From: Buddleja alternifolia
Taxonomy: Eukaryota; Streptophyta; Magnoliopsida; Lamiales; Scrophulariaceae
Reading direction: 5' to 3'
Length of the DNA: 64,000 bases
Assembly (NCBI GenBank): GCA_019426215.1
Contig: CM033400.1
Span: 20,878,568-20,942,567, forward strand
The notes beneath the pieces were generated by a model. That model did not search any database. It was not told the DNA's origin and worked only from the letters and a program-made list of their open reading frames with translations. Below, in pieces: positions 1 to 11,949 of the stretch. The position numbers were made by a program, and so were the translations under genes. Within the stretch, counting starts at the first letter, position 1. The number at the start of each line of letters is the position of its first letter.

Positions 1-22
1 CAACTACCACGTAGATCTGGTA

Positions 23-1558
23 TGTTAGGAATTTCATGTTAGATGTTTTGATAATGACAATGAAGATTACTTGTTAGACCCCAAAATATTTAAGTTTGAT
101 TTTTATAGAAATCATGTATAAGCTTTGAAGCGTTAGAATTATAATAGGCTTTATAGGCTTTGTTTTATTTTTGTTCTAGAGTGTTAGGCTAAGTATTCTT
201 AGACTGAGCGTCTGATAATTTCTGAGTGAGTTTATCAGTAGTCAAAGTTGAAGACTCAAGTGCCTGAAGTCTGAATGAAGATAAAGTTTCCAAGTGTCCA
301 AAATACCAGCTATATCAAGCGTCACTTATAGAACAGAAGTAATTCAAGGATGAATGAGCGTCTATCAATGACTGATTTCACCTGAATTTATTTCTAAGTC
401 TAGAAGGAGTTTAATGCAAATATTCTCAGTGCATTAAGTGTCAACGGGCATTTAATTCAAATGCATTAAATGCTGATAAGAGCATTAAATGAGATAAGCT
501 CCTTCGGACGTACGGAGAAGCCACCCTATTGGACTGTCAGCTTTTCACAAACTGCAGCACCAGCTTTTGTGCAACAGATTTTCAGGAAAAAGGACAAAAG
601 TTGTTCACTCGCGAAAGTGAGAGACACGCGCCTGTGTATGTGTCAAACGAACACTTTTTCCAAGAATGACTATAAATAGGACTTCAACAACAGGCCATAA
701 AACAGATCAATTTCAAGCCAAATTGCTGTTGCATAAAGTCTCATTCCTTAAACTCTCAGAAAAGCCATAATATTCAAGCAAACATTCTCTTTGCTTTTCT
801 TCAATCCCTGAGACAGTTAATCCAATATCTCAAACATTCTTTTCAAAGAAAACTACATTACTATTGAGATATTCTCAGTTGTTTGAACTTTATCAAAATT
901 AAACAAATCGTTTAAAAAAAAACCTCATCCAAGCCTCGCGATCTGTGTCAAGTCGAAGTTGGATACTTGCATTATTTCTGTGTGAAAGAAGCAAGAGGAA
1001 AGAAGTGATTTGGAGCAGAAATCTGTGTGATCAAGGAGCTCAAGTCATAGACATCCATCTCTCCCTAATTTGTAGAAGATTCTGTGTGATTCTTTGAGAA
1101 TCATTTTAGTGAATTGCCTCCAAGTGTTCAAAGAGAAGAAGGACATAGTTGGGATTACACCACCCAACGAACCTTACAAATATTCTGTTTCTTACTTTAC
1201 AGTCAATTTCTCCATTATCATATTATTACATAAATCTGTTAAGTAAAACTCAATTGAACGCTAAGCAATTAAAGTACACTAAGTGACGCTAAAGCTTTCA
1301 AAAGAGAAGACTCAAAAATCATTTCGCTGTGCTAACACTGATTAAAGAACTGAACGCTTAAACCTATCTGGTTATAGTATTCAAAATCTTGAAGTCTAAG
1401 TTAACTTTCTAAAAACAGTCTTCATTAGACGCTCAAGTCAAGCGCCTACTTTTCAAGCGTCCAATGAATTTTAATACGAAATTTTTGAAGTCGCAAAAAG
1501 ACTTCAGGGTCTATTCACCCCCCCTCTAGACCTTTTCGTATGCCACTTGGGACTAACA
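23..1558 (+). repeat. 5' LTR of the SIRE-like element
   Basis: It begins TGTTAGGAATTTCATG and ends ..GGGACTAACA just before the primer site. It aligns end to end with 8980-10435, for example at the start, around the TATA region and through the final CTTTCGTATGCCACTTGGGA. A TATAAATAG box at about 670 is the likely U3 promoter. The two LTRs differ at many positions and by indels (1536 against 1456 bp), so the insertion is old. Confidence 0.9.
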
Positions 1559-1560
1559 AG

Positions 1561-1576
1561 TGGTATCAGAGCGGTT
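1561..1576 (+). other. Primer-binding site (tRNA-iMet type)
   Basis: TGGTATCAGAGCGGTT lies two bases after the 5' LTR. This is the standard copia primer site complementary to the 3' end of initiator methionine tRNA. Confidence 0.9.
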
Positions 1577-1655
1577 AAAATTGAAATTTTAAAATTCCCA
1601 AGCATAACAGCTTGTTTAGATCCTCTTTCAAATTTAGTTGCTTTAAATTTTCTTT

Positions 1656-3766
1656 ATGGCATTTGCTAAAGTTCCCAAACTGACGAGTCAAATTATGACA
1701 CATGGAAAGTCAAAGCATTTACATATCTCTGTTCATGTGATGATGACATGTGCGATATTATTTCAGATGGGCCAATCAAAATATATAAAGTTATCACTAG
1801 AGCGCCTGGAGCCACGGAAGACACTCCTGATGGTTACGTGGAAAAGCCAAAACAAGAATGGTCTCCAGATGAGAGTCGAATAGCAAATTTGGTCAACGTT
1901 AGTCGTAATGCCATATATACAGCTATCGGTGATAATGACAACTTATTCAACAAGATTAAGTCATGCAACACTACTAAGGAAATCTGGGATAAGTTAGCCA
2001 TAATTTGTGGTGGTTCAGCTCAGATTAAAGAGAACAAGCTTTCCATTGCCAAGGAAAGGTTTAACAGTTTCAAGATGTTGCCCAACGAGACTTTAGAACA
2101 AATGGATATAAGATTCACAGCCCTTACTATAGCATTAACATCTTTGGGTATGGATCTACAGAATCGTGAAATGGTGGTCAAAATTTTTAGAAGTCTACCT
2201 AGTAGATTTTTGATGAAAACAACAGCTATGAGAGAATCAAACAATTTGGATAGTTTAACTCCAGAAGACGCCTTTTCAGAGCTCAAAGCATTTGAATTTG
2301 GGTTGAATTCAACTAGTGATGCAGTGAGCAGTCCAGTGATTGAGTCCGGAGCACTCATAGCATCAATCAAGGGCAAATCGAGTAATAAAGGAAAAGCTTC
2401 AGATATTAGTGAGGATGATGAACTAGCGCTTCTGAATAGATTCAAAAAATTCTTGAGATATGAAAAGAAAGGAAATAGTCCTAAGCATCAAGGACAAAAT
2501 TCATATCAAGCGCCTGCTCCAATACAACAATAGTATCAAGCGCCTCAATACTCTGCACCTTCTCCTTCGGCGCCAATTCCGTACCAAGCGTCTAATCAGC
2601 TGAATCTTTCATCTCCAGTGGTCTCAAAACCACACAATGCAAGGTTAACAAATGAAAAAAAGATGAAAACTAATCTTTGTTATAATTGCAGGAAACCAGG
2701 GCACTACCAGGTAAATTGTCCTTATCCAAACGTATCTAAGCCCTCAAGGCAAAATTACGTGGATAGAAACTAATTCAGAAGCAACGTTCGTCAACAAGGT
2801 TTGCTAGCGGAATCAGAACCAGTATTCGCACCTGAAGATTTGGAATCATCAGAGGAGAGTAGTGATGATGATGAGCCAGTGGATGACTCAGCGCTTATCT
2901 GTCTCATGGCCAAAGATGATGAAGCGTCCCCTGAGGTAAACACTGAATTATCTCTTCCACTTTCTTATGAAGAATTACTTGACAAAGTCAAAGAATATTA
3001 CAATGAATGTCAAGATGCTGCCAATATATCAAAATCACTTCGCTATCATTTCATCGCTCCAAGTGATAAAGTGACGCTTAAAGCAGAGTTGCATATTCAA
3101 CAACAATGCATTGAGAAAAACCAATCACTTGAGAATGAAATAATCCAGTTAAAAATCGATCTTGATATAATAGTCAAGAGAGAAGCTGAGCTGATTGCTA
3201 GACTTGCTAAATCAGAACAACTCGTCTCATCATTGTCTAAAGCGTCAAGAAAGCTAGACAATGTGACTGAGGTAACAAGGTTATTTGGTGAAAAAACCGG
3301 TTTAGGATGCAATGAATTCCGTAAACAACCTAATAAATATAATGTTACAGCAAACAACAAAGGAAAAGATGTTTTCTTTGTTGAGAAAGGTTCACAAGGT
3401 CAAACACAAAATGAACCGAGCGACAATGGTACGAGGCCAAATGAGAAAGCCAAAACTGACTCAGGCAAGGGTAAGGCAAAGGCAAATGATTCACAAAGAC
3501 GGGTTCATCCAAACGCTCAAAAGGTTAAGGATAAACCTAACCACTGTGAATCAAGCGAACAATGCTTTGTTCGCTTGAAGGGTAAAAGAACAAACAATGT
3601 ATATTTAGTAGATTGGGGTTCAACACTTGATAACAACCCAACATGCTTTGTTGCTAAAAATAAATCTAAAACAGGCTGGTTATGGCATAGAAAAATGAAT
3701 TACCTCAACTTTAAGACAATCTCTCAGCTTATAAATCTAAATCTTGTAGAGGGATTACCAAAATGA
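1656..3766 (+). pseudogene. gag of the SIRE-like copia (broken)
   Basis: The reading starts near MAFAKVPK at 1656. It shifts frame within the first 100 bases and then runs as a UBN2-type gag from about 1748 to 2533 (typical run CNTTKEIWDKL). After a stop at 2531, a zinc knuckle of the form C-x2-C-x4-H-x4-C (CYNCRKPGHYQVNC) is readable at about 2682-2724. A long acidic then coiled, lysine-rich tail follows (2801-3570), and the ORF passes straight into pre-integrase sequence (GWLWHRKMN, about 3672). The expected aspartic protease signature (D-S/T-G in a WxLDSGxSxHMT context) is missing between the tail and the pre-integrase motif, so an internal deletion is inferred. Confidence 0.85.
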
Positions 3767-6222
3767 CCATTTCACAAAGATTGCCTTTGTGACGCTTGTC
3801 AAATGGGAAAACAAGTTAAATCATCTTTCAAGAGAAAACCTCATCTATCCACCTCTAGATACTTGAACTACTTCACATGGATCTGTTTGGACCTGTTCAA
3901 ACGATCAGTGTGAGCGGTAAAAAGTATACTTTGGTGATAGTAGATGATTTACGTGGGTGGAGTTTCTTTCATCCAAAGATGAGACATGTGACAAGTTAAC
4001 AACGCTTATTCGACAACTTCAAACATTGAAAAATCTTAAGGTTGTAAGAATAAGAAGCGATCACGGTACTGAGTTTACTAATAAGGTTGTTGAGAAGTTT
4101 TGTGCAGAAATGGAATACATCATGAGTATTCTGCTCCCAGAACTCCCCAACAGAATGGTGTTGCTGAGCGCCGGAACAGAACGCTCAAGGAAGATGCCAG
4201 GACAATGTTAGCAGAGTCCAAGCTCGATCCTAGGTTTTGGGCCGAAGTGATCAACACTGCTTGTTACACTCAAAACCGGTGCATGATCAACAAATAGCAT
4301 GGGAAAACTCCATATGAACTGTGGAAGGGATGTAAGCCAAATGTTTCATACTTTCACGTCTTTGGTTCTAAATGTTTTATTCATAACAATGGATCCCAAA
4401 GCCTAAAGACATTTGGTCCTAAAGCGAATGAGGGAATCTTTCTAGGCTATGCCAAGAATGGAAAGAATTTTTGCATCCTAAACAAGATCAAGTCGAAGGT
4501 TGAGGAATCTATTCATGTTGTTTTTGATGATGCTAACCAAGAACCGAGTAAGGTTAATATGAATGATGTAGGAGTTGAAGATCTGTGTCATCAAGCGTCT
4601 AAGATTACCATTGATGATGATAGTGACAACGATGATGAGATCTCAGTGCCACCTCCTAAGATTACTCGTGAGGTTATTTCAGATAACAATGTAAGATCTG
4701 CGGATGATCATGAAGAGAGTGATCATCAAGAGCAAACAAGGATCTGTGAACTTAAAGCGCCTACGCTAGAGAGTAGTCAAGCGTCTGATCGTCAAGCGCC
4801 TATTCAACCTCTTAACCCGTTCCAACCAGATATAATATGGCTGCGTGATCACCCACCTAAGCAGATTATTGGAGATATTGAAGTGCCTGCTAGGACTAGA
4901 GCCGCTACATATAATGAGGCTATGTTCGCAAGCTTTCTATCTCAAATGGAGCCTAAGAAAGTAGAGGCAGCACTAAGCAATCCAAGTTGGATTGAAGCCA
5001 TGCAAGAAGAGCATAATCAGTTTGAGCGTAGTAAGGTTTGGATGCTAGTACCAAGACCAACTCACCAAGGAGTTATTGGAACTAGATGGGTCTATAGAAA
5101 CAAGATGGATGAGAATGACATTGTGATAAGGAACAAGGCCAGACTCGTAGCTCAAGGTTATTGCCAAGAAGAGGGTATCAATTTTGATGAGACATATGCT
5201 CCCGTCGTCCGTCTTGAAACAATCCCCATGTTTCTAGCGTATGCAGTGTTCAATAAGTTTATAGTGTATCAGATGGACGTGAAGAGTGCCTTCCTGAATG
5301 GTAAACTCTAAGAAGAGGTATATGTGGAGCAACCACCAGGATTCATCAACAACCATGGTAAGGGTATGGTTTACAAGCTAGACAAAACACTTTATGGGCT
5401 TAAGCAAGCACCCCGAGCATGGTATGACACTCTCTCTATTTTCCTTATTGGTAAAGGCTTTTCAAAAGGCAGCGTTGATACAACGTTATTTAAAATTACC
5501 AATGATGAAGATATTCTCTTAGTCCAAATTTATGTTGATGATATAATATTTGGTTCCACTTACAAGCGTCTGTGTGAGAAATTTTCGAAAATGATGCAAG
5601 AACAATTTTAAATGAGCATGATGGGTGAATTAACTTTCTTCTTAGGATGAAAAGTTAAACAACTCCCTAATGGAATATTTATTAACTAAACCAAATATAC
5701 ACGTGATATAATTAAAAAATTTGGTATGAAAAATGCATCATCTTCAAAATTTCAAATGAGTCAAACGCTTAAGTTAGTAAAGATGAAAGTGGGAAGAAAG
5801 TTGATATCACTAACTATAGAGGTATCATTGGATCACTTCTTTATCTTACTGCCAGTAGACTTGATATTATGTTTTCGGTATACATGTGTGCAGGATTTCA
5901 AGCTGATCCTAAAGAGTCACACCTTATTGCTGCCAAGAAGATCCTTAAATACCTAAAAGGCAGACAGAATGTGGGCTTATGGTATCCAAGAGACTCTCCC
6001 TTTGAATAATTTGGTTACTCATATGCAGATTTTGCAGGTTGCAAAATAGATCGTAAGAGTACTAGTGGTACATGTCAATTTCTAGGTGATAGGTTAGTTT
6101 CATGGCATAGTAAGAAACAACAATCCATAGCTACCTCCACAGCCGAAGCTGAATATGTAGTTGCAGGAAGTTGTTGTGCACAAGTGTTATGGATGAGGCA
6201 ACAACTTAAAGATTATGGTATA
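3767..6222 (+). pseudogene. pol of the SIRE-like copia, 5' part (broken)
   Basis: Fragments in copia order are visible: the zinc-finger end of the pre-integrase domain, an integrase core (SDHGTEF, then TPQQNGVAERRNRTLKED near 4145-4190), and an acidic linker (4559-4800). Reverse transcriptase follows, with [20 protein letters not shown] (5276-5302) and the catalytic YVDD in VQIYVDDIIFGST near 5524-5560. RNase H begins (STAEAEYVVAGS near 6137). Stops at about 4295, 5309 and 5609 and several frameshifts inactivate it. The YVDDIIFGST context supports the SIRE assignment. Coding stops at the solo LTR that starts at 6223 and resumes at 8144. Confidence 0.88.
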
Positions 6223-8138
6223 TGATAAGAGGTGTTTTTACGTGTTTTTAAGACCGTAATTCTTATGATTTGGATTCACTTATTGCTTAAATCATGTCAC
6301 ATTTGCATTTAATAGGTGTGTTAAGTGAATACAGGTAATAAATGAGAATACATGAAGAAAAGGGAAGAAAAACGATGTACAAAATAAGTTCAAGCATGTT
6401 TTTCAACACCTAGGCGGTTTATGCATCTCCTACCACATTCGAGCGATAATTACCTACATTTTGAGACCGAATTAGACAACGTTTCCTTCTACAAAGTTTT
6501 ATATGTTTGTTTTAGCTTCAAATGGGAACTTGAAACATCCAAATTGGAGGTCTATAGAGATAATTGTGAAGAAAATACGATTGTTGCGCCGAACAGAGAA
6601 GTACATATGCCAGGATACGCCCCAGCGCCCTCCTAGTCATGCCTAGGCATGGATAGTCCGAATGTTACTCCTTTTTAGCCTAAATTCCAGCATTATATGA
6701 TGGGTAAGAATCACTTTTGGCCATAATTCAGCACATGTGTTGAGGGGTTGTCATAAGTGTGTTTCTTGGTAGATTTTATGGGCGCCAAATTAGAAACAAC
6801 CTCCATGTTGAAACGTAATTTAGGTATACTTAGCGACCGAATTGGACAAAATGTCCTTCGGGAAAGTTGTAGATCTATGTTTTATCTGAACATGGGGACT
6901 TGAATCATCCAATTTGGAGATCTTTGGAGACGTTTATGAGGAAACTACTAAGACTGCACTGGAAAGCAAGAAAATGGCAGCATGCATGTGTTTTGTTGAA
7001 GTTTTCACATGGTTATGCTTGGTGGAATTCTTAAGGGCCGAAAGTTCAGCATTTTTTAGCTGGTTGGAATCTTAAAAGCCAAACTTTAAGCATCACCTTA
7101 GGTGGAATTCTCATTGGGGAACTTTAATGGGAATTTTTAATGCATACTTTAGTGGAATTTTGGCTATAAAAGGAGGGGGAACCCATACTCTTCATAATTC
7201 ACTATCAATTTCAGCTTCTTGGAGAAGAGGGGGAGGAAGTGACCGATCCATAGAGAAGAAAAAAGGGGAGAGAGAAGGATTCTTGATTCATCATCATCAT
7301 TGGAGAAGGAAGATTCAATTGAAGTTCCATCATTATTCACTTTTGAGGGAGTTTTTATAGCTTTTCATTTCAATTATGTCTATGAGCATGTGCATTAATT
7401 CATTTATGTTTTTCATATTATCCATTATGAACTAAATTCATAAGACTAGGGCCATGTAAGGCCAAATTGTGATATATGCTTATAATAGATGATTGTTGAG
7501 GTTGTTCTTATATTGTTATGTGATGTGAATTTGTGTTTTTGCCTATCTTGCATATACTTGATCACTATATGTTAGAATCTTATGCCTAGGTTAATATTTC
7601 GGGAGAAAATTGACTTAGGGTGCAAGAAATTCACATCATGACCCGTAACTAATGAGGAATTGCCCTAAACATAGGTAAAGATTCCCGGGTGAAGTTGTTC
7701 GACTCAAATCGAGTGAACTCTAGTACGTTAATGCATGTTTAGCGGTTAGATTTCTGGATAGGAATATTTGGGAAATCACGATCTAAGCATAGGAGTTTAT
7801 ACGCGAGACATCGATTATTCTCTACCCTCGGAGTTCTCACCATAACAATATAAGCGTAATCCTTCAACTAGAATCTTTATAAGTATAATTGATCAATTTG
7901 AACCTAGCATGTGCCTTAGTCTCCCTTTATACTTTGTGTAAAATCAATTGTGTAATCTTGTTCTTATTGTATGCAATTTTACCTATAATTTACTTTAATT
8001 ATATTTGTTCTTTTTTTTGTTAAAATCATAAACTAAAATTCAAGTCTCCGTGGTTCGACAACCCGGACTTTTAGTCCACTTATTACTACACACGACTAGT
8101 GCACTTGCTACAATAGTACGTTAGCTTTTAGCGTGTCA
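6223..8138 (+). mobile_element. Solo LTR of a gypsy-type element with 5-bp TSD GTATA
   Basis: The 1916-bp segment begins TGATAAGAGG and ends TTAGCGTGTCA. It is flanked by GTATA at 6218-6222 and at 8139-8143. It has no internal coding region and no second LTR, so it is a solo LTR left by recombination. A TATAAAAG box sits near 7153. The last ~150 bases (GTGGTTCGAC, CGACTAGTGCACTTGCTA) resemble LTR ends of non-chromovirus gypsy elements of the Athila/Tat kind; that lineage is an inference. It interrupts the RNase H of the surrounding copia. A relative of the same family is at 35308-37051. Confidence 0.93.
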
Positions 8139-8143
8139 GTATA

Positions 8144-8398
8144 ATCATAGGTCCAACCCCCATTCGTTGTGATAACCAAAACGCTCTAACCATGACTCGA
8201 AACCCTGTTCTTCATTCCAGAACCAAACATATTGACATTAGATACCATTTTCTTCGTGACCATGTTCAAAAGAAAGATATCTCCATGTACTTTATTGGAA
8301 CTAACAAATGATTGGCAGATATCTTTACCAAAGCGCTCAACGAACAACGTTTTCTCACTTTAAAAAGTGAACTAGGTATGATCGATTTAAATGCTTAA
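8144..8398 (+). pseudogene. RNase H C-terminus of the SIRE-like copia
   Basis: Directly after the solo LTR's target duplication the copia RNase H resumes. The motif RTKHIDIRYHFLRDHV is readable near 8220-8270, followed by LADIFTKAL near 8312. An in-frame stop at about 8310 and a terminal stop near 8397 are visible. This is the downstream half of the domain that starts before 6222. Confidence 0.88.
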
Positions 8399-8979
8399 TC
8401 ATCATGCATCATTTTTATTAGACATATAATTTAGGGGGAATACACTTTATGTATGTCCAAAAGATCTTTGAAAAGTTATTACAAGTTATCAAATTTAGGG
8501 GGAACCTTAAAATTGTACTTGAAACATATCTGTAAGTGTCAATGATCAAAAACTTTCATATGCATGATCATCAACGCTCAGAATTATTTATGCATAATAT
8601 GTTGGACGCTCAAGTATAAAAAGTCTTTTTGATCTCAAGTGTCAATATAAATTTTACAAATGATATGTGTTAAGTGTTGAACATATTCCACTCAACACTT
8701 AATATAAACTTGTTTATAAAACTCATGCATCAATTTTACACGCTTCTTGAAGTAGTGGATAGACTCAAAAGTCTATTTTGTAGTAGCTAATAACTAATAT
8801 GGGATTTGTTCTTTCATAAGTGAATGAGAAAGTATCCAATCTGATTACCCACTTTCTTTAGATTCCTCTTATTGCCAGACAAAACGAACCTAAAGAGTCG
8901 CGCTAAAGGATTGATAAAGAAAAATAAATGAATTTTCTATTTTATTCTGGAAGGTTTAATTTATGGGATAAATTAAATA
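8399..8979 (+). other. Region between pol and 3' LTR with repeated polypurine tracts
   Basis: No credible coding is present. Two copies of a purine-rich motif (ATTTAGGGGGAA) occur at about 8430-8441 and 8490-8503. Multiple polypurine tracts are a described hallmark of Sireviruses. The stretch right before the 3' LTR (ATGGGATAAATTAAATA) is a weak tract. Confidence 0.6.
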
Positions 8980-10435
8980 TGTTAGGAAATTTCATGTTAG
9001 ATGTTTTGATGATGACAAGATATGATTTTATGTTAATATAAGTTTCTGTTTTCATAGATCAATTGTATAAGCGTTTGAAAGTTTGTAATTTTATTTAGAC
9101 TAGTAATTTTTATCTTTGTAGATTTTAGACTAAGTATTAGATACCGAATCGCTAATAGAATTCTAGGTGAGTCTATTAGAGATGACGTTGAAGATCAGCG
9201 TCTGAAGTCAAATGAAGATGAAGATTTGTTCTTAGCGTCTGTCAAACGCTAAAGGACTATTTCAGGATTCATGGATCAAGTGCTCAAAGCACTCCAGCGA
9301 TCAATATCAGATTCACCTAAAATAATACCTCAAGTCATAAAGAACTTAAATGCAATCATTCAACGGACATTTAATTCCAACGGGAAATAAATTCAAATGC
9401 ATTAAATGCCTAATAAGTACATTAAATGTGATAAGCTATTATGACTTGTGGATAAGCCACCTTTTGACTAGACTGTCAGGTTTTCAGAGTTCAAACCTGC
9501 TCCCGTCCAATTGGAACCAGCAGGATTTCAGGAATGTCAGAGAAAAGACTGATTCACGCACTCACATGTGTCAAACGGACAAATCCCAAGAATTTCCTAT
9601 AAATACCTCATTTGCAGCAAACCCTAAATATAGGAGATACATAAAGATCAACACAAGAAAACTTTGTTGAAATATTTTCTCAAGAAAAGCTTAGAAACTC
9701 CATAGCCAAAAAATTTCAAGCTTTTTACATACTTTCCAGACAGTCACAAATATCTCAAACATCTTCCAAAGAAGAAACCTAAACTCTTACTGAGATATTC
9801 CAAATTGTTTGATCTTTCCAAAAATAAACAAAACCTGTGTGACAAAACCCTCAACCTTTCATCTGATTGAGAAAGCTGTTGAAACCCCTTACATGCAGTA
9901 TTTCTGAGTGAGAGAAGCTTGTAGAAGAAGATCTTCATTGGTGCTGAAATCTGTGTGATCAAGGAGCCTGGGATCATTTTAACCTTTTACTATCTTGTAG
10001 AAGATTCTGTGTGATTTTTTGATAATCAACTTAGTAAATTTCCCTCCAAATGAAAAAGGAGAAGAAGGACGTAGCTGAGATTACATCACCCAGTGAACCT
10101 TACAATTTCTTGTGTTATTGACCTTTATTATTGTCTTGCTTTATATTCTCTTATTTATTCTGAAAAAGACAAGCTAAACTGCTAAGCAACTATTTAACCA
10201 AAGCTTTAAAATCATTTCCACTGTGCTAACCCTGATTAAGCGATGTAAGCGTTACCCTACTTTAGTAAATTGCTGAAATCACTAAGTCTAAGTTATCTTT
10301 ACTGAAGCGCCTGACCCAAGCGCTCATCTTCTTAAGCGTTCTCATATTCTAAAGTGATACGAAAAAAGACTTCAGGGTCGATTCAACCCCCCCTCCCCGG
10401 TTCTAGACCCTTTCGTATGCCACTTGGGACCACCA
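8980..10435 (+). repeat. 3' LTR of the SIRE-like element
   Basis: It begins TGTTAGGAAATTTCATG and ends ..TTGGGACCACCA, parallel to 23-1558. A TATAAATAC box is near 9600. The short ORFs inside (for example 9350-9670) are LTR sequence, not genes. Confidence 0.88.
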
Positions 10436-11168
10436 AAATAATTAATTAATTACTCGTTAGATGAGATAATTAATTATAAAGATAAGATTAATTATTAATT
10501 AATTTCTTAAGGAAATAAATTAATGAATTAATTTATCTAATTAATTTGGTTATTTAATTTATTTATTTATTTATTGGATATGATAAATTATTAATTAAAT
10601 AGATAATTAATTAAAACAAAAGAATGGGCCGGCCTATGTGGGGGCGTCCATTTGGACGCCTCCTGGGGCTAAGTTGGGCGTCCACTTGGATGCCCAACGA
10701 GGACTCCTTTGTTTGTCTTGGTTAATAAGTCAAGTGATAATAAAAAGGACTCTTAACCTAGATGAGATAACAAGTTATCATACAACTCTCCTAGAAAGAA
10801 AAGAAAAAAAAAACTCCTCCCTCTCTCTTAATACTCTAGTCGTAGGTCACCAATAGAAAAAAAAAAGGGATTTTTCATCAAATCAATCCACGTGATTATT
10901 TACAGGCAATGTACGTTCGTTGTTAAGATCAAGAATTCAAGAAAGTTTCAAAGGATTCGTGAAAATTGGATTGCACGTGTTCTTGGAAATTGAAGCCTTC
11001 AAGTTTTGAAATTTTTTAAGGAGGAATTAGTTCTCCAACCACTTCGCTTCAACGGATAAGTCATTATTCGTTCTAGCGTTTAATTGATTCAAATATGCAA
11101 ATCGAGAATTCACTTTGGGATTTAACTATAAAAACCTTATGCTGTGCAGTTTTTCACGTAACCTAACA
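10436..11168 (+). repeat. LTR-like, TTAATTAA-rich segment (possible truncated copia LTR)
   Basis: About 180 bases dominated by TTAATTAA-type repeats are followed by GGGCCGGCC, two short GC-rich hairpins (10645-10690), and a U5-like part ending ..CCTAACA at 11168. The organisation resembles copia LTRs of the type that start with AT-rich tracts, but no partner LTR or target duplication is visible. It sits directly against the 3' LTR of the SIRE-like element. Confidence 0.35.
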
Positions 11169-11949
11169 AGGAGGTTACTAATCACGAACTACGCCACTTA
11201 TTCAAAAGAAATAAGTAACTAACCCCTCACGAACTACTCCTAATGTTTTTTACAACAAAGGAAAAAACTAAGGAGTGGGGGGCATATACATGTGATGGCT
11301 AAATCCACCCACCAAGTCAAATCATGGGGGTAGGAAAAGAGCTAAATCCACCCACCAAGTCAAATCTTGGGGGTAGCAAAAATCAAGTAAGACTAGTCTT
11401 ACAAAGCACTAATAAGTAAGAGGCATAAAGGCTAACTAGAATAACATACCAACATAGCACTTTAGAACTATAAGTGTCCAATCGAGGCTGCATTTAATAA
11501 CTCTCGACCACATTAGGGGTCAATATAGGTAGAACAATAAAAGTCCCTTGAGCTAGGAAAAGCTCAAATGAGGCTTGTCCACCTTATAATCCTTTCAGTA
11601 GTATTGAGAGCGCTTGAGGCTCTATAGAAAACGTGTCATGAACATTGTAACGCCACCATTGGCAGTGGAGAAAATACCGTGGTCATAGTAATGCCACCAT
11701 TGGCACCCATTGACATCACATGAGACTAAAAAATAAAGTCACCATGGGCACCCCACCAAAGCTCATGAGGCAACAGAGTTAGAAAAATATAAGCTTACTT
11801 AAAGCCTATGAAGAGCTAATGAGTAGCTCACAAATGCGCTATATGACATAACAAAAATGCTGCTAAAGTGCAACTAGCTCTTAGTCATACAAGCAAAAAA
11901 TGATCATGAGACAAAGTACATGGATATATACTTAAGGCATGTAAGAAAG
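11169..11949. other. Non-coding repetitive stretch with a 42-bp tandem duplication
   Basis: No gene is seen. GCTAAATCCACCCACCAAGT with its following ~20 bases occurs twice in tandem (about 11298-11337 and 11340-11376). A second local repeat, GCCACCATTGGCA, occurs at about 11652 and 11693. This looks like the internal non-coding part of a retroelement, continuous with the GC-rich segment that follows. Confidence 0.5.

Larger units (their letters stand above)
23..10435 (+). mobile_element. SIRE-like Ty1/copia retrotransposon, decayed, with a nested solo LTR
   Basis: Two long related LTRs (23-1558 and 8980-10435) flank copia-order coding remnants on the plus strand: gag with zinc knuckle, pre-integrase, integrase, reverse transcriptase and RNase H. 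A tRNA-iMet-type primer site follows the 5' LTR and repeated purine tracts precede the 3' LTR. LTRs of about 1.5 kb, a long coiled gag tail and multiple purine tracts point to the Sirevirus (SIRE/Opie) group; this lineage call is inference. Stops, frameshifts, loss of the protease segment and a solo LTR at 6223-8138 make it non-functional. The five bases outside the LTRs (tggta on the left, aaata on the right) do not match, so the target duplication is lost or the two ends come from a recombined pair. Confidence 0.9.

Noticed and set aside
470..679. 69-codon ORF near the window start
   Set aside because: It lies in the U3 part of the SIRE-like LTR and has no counterpart frame in the 3' LTR.
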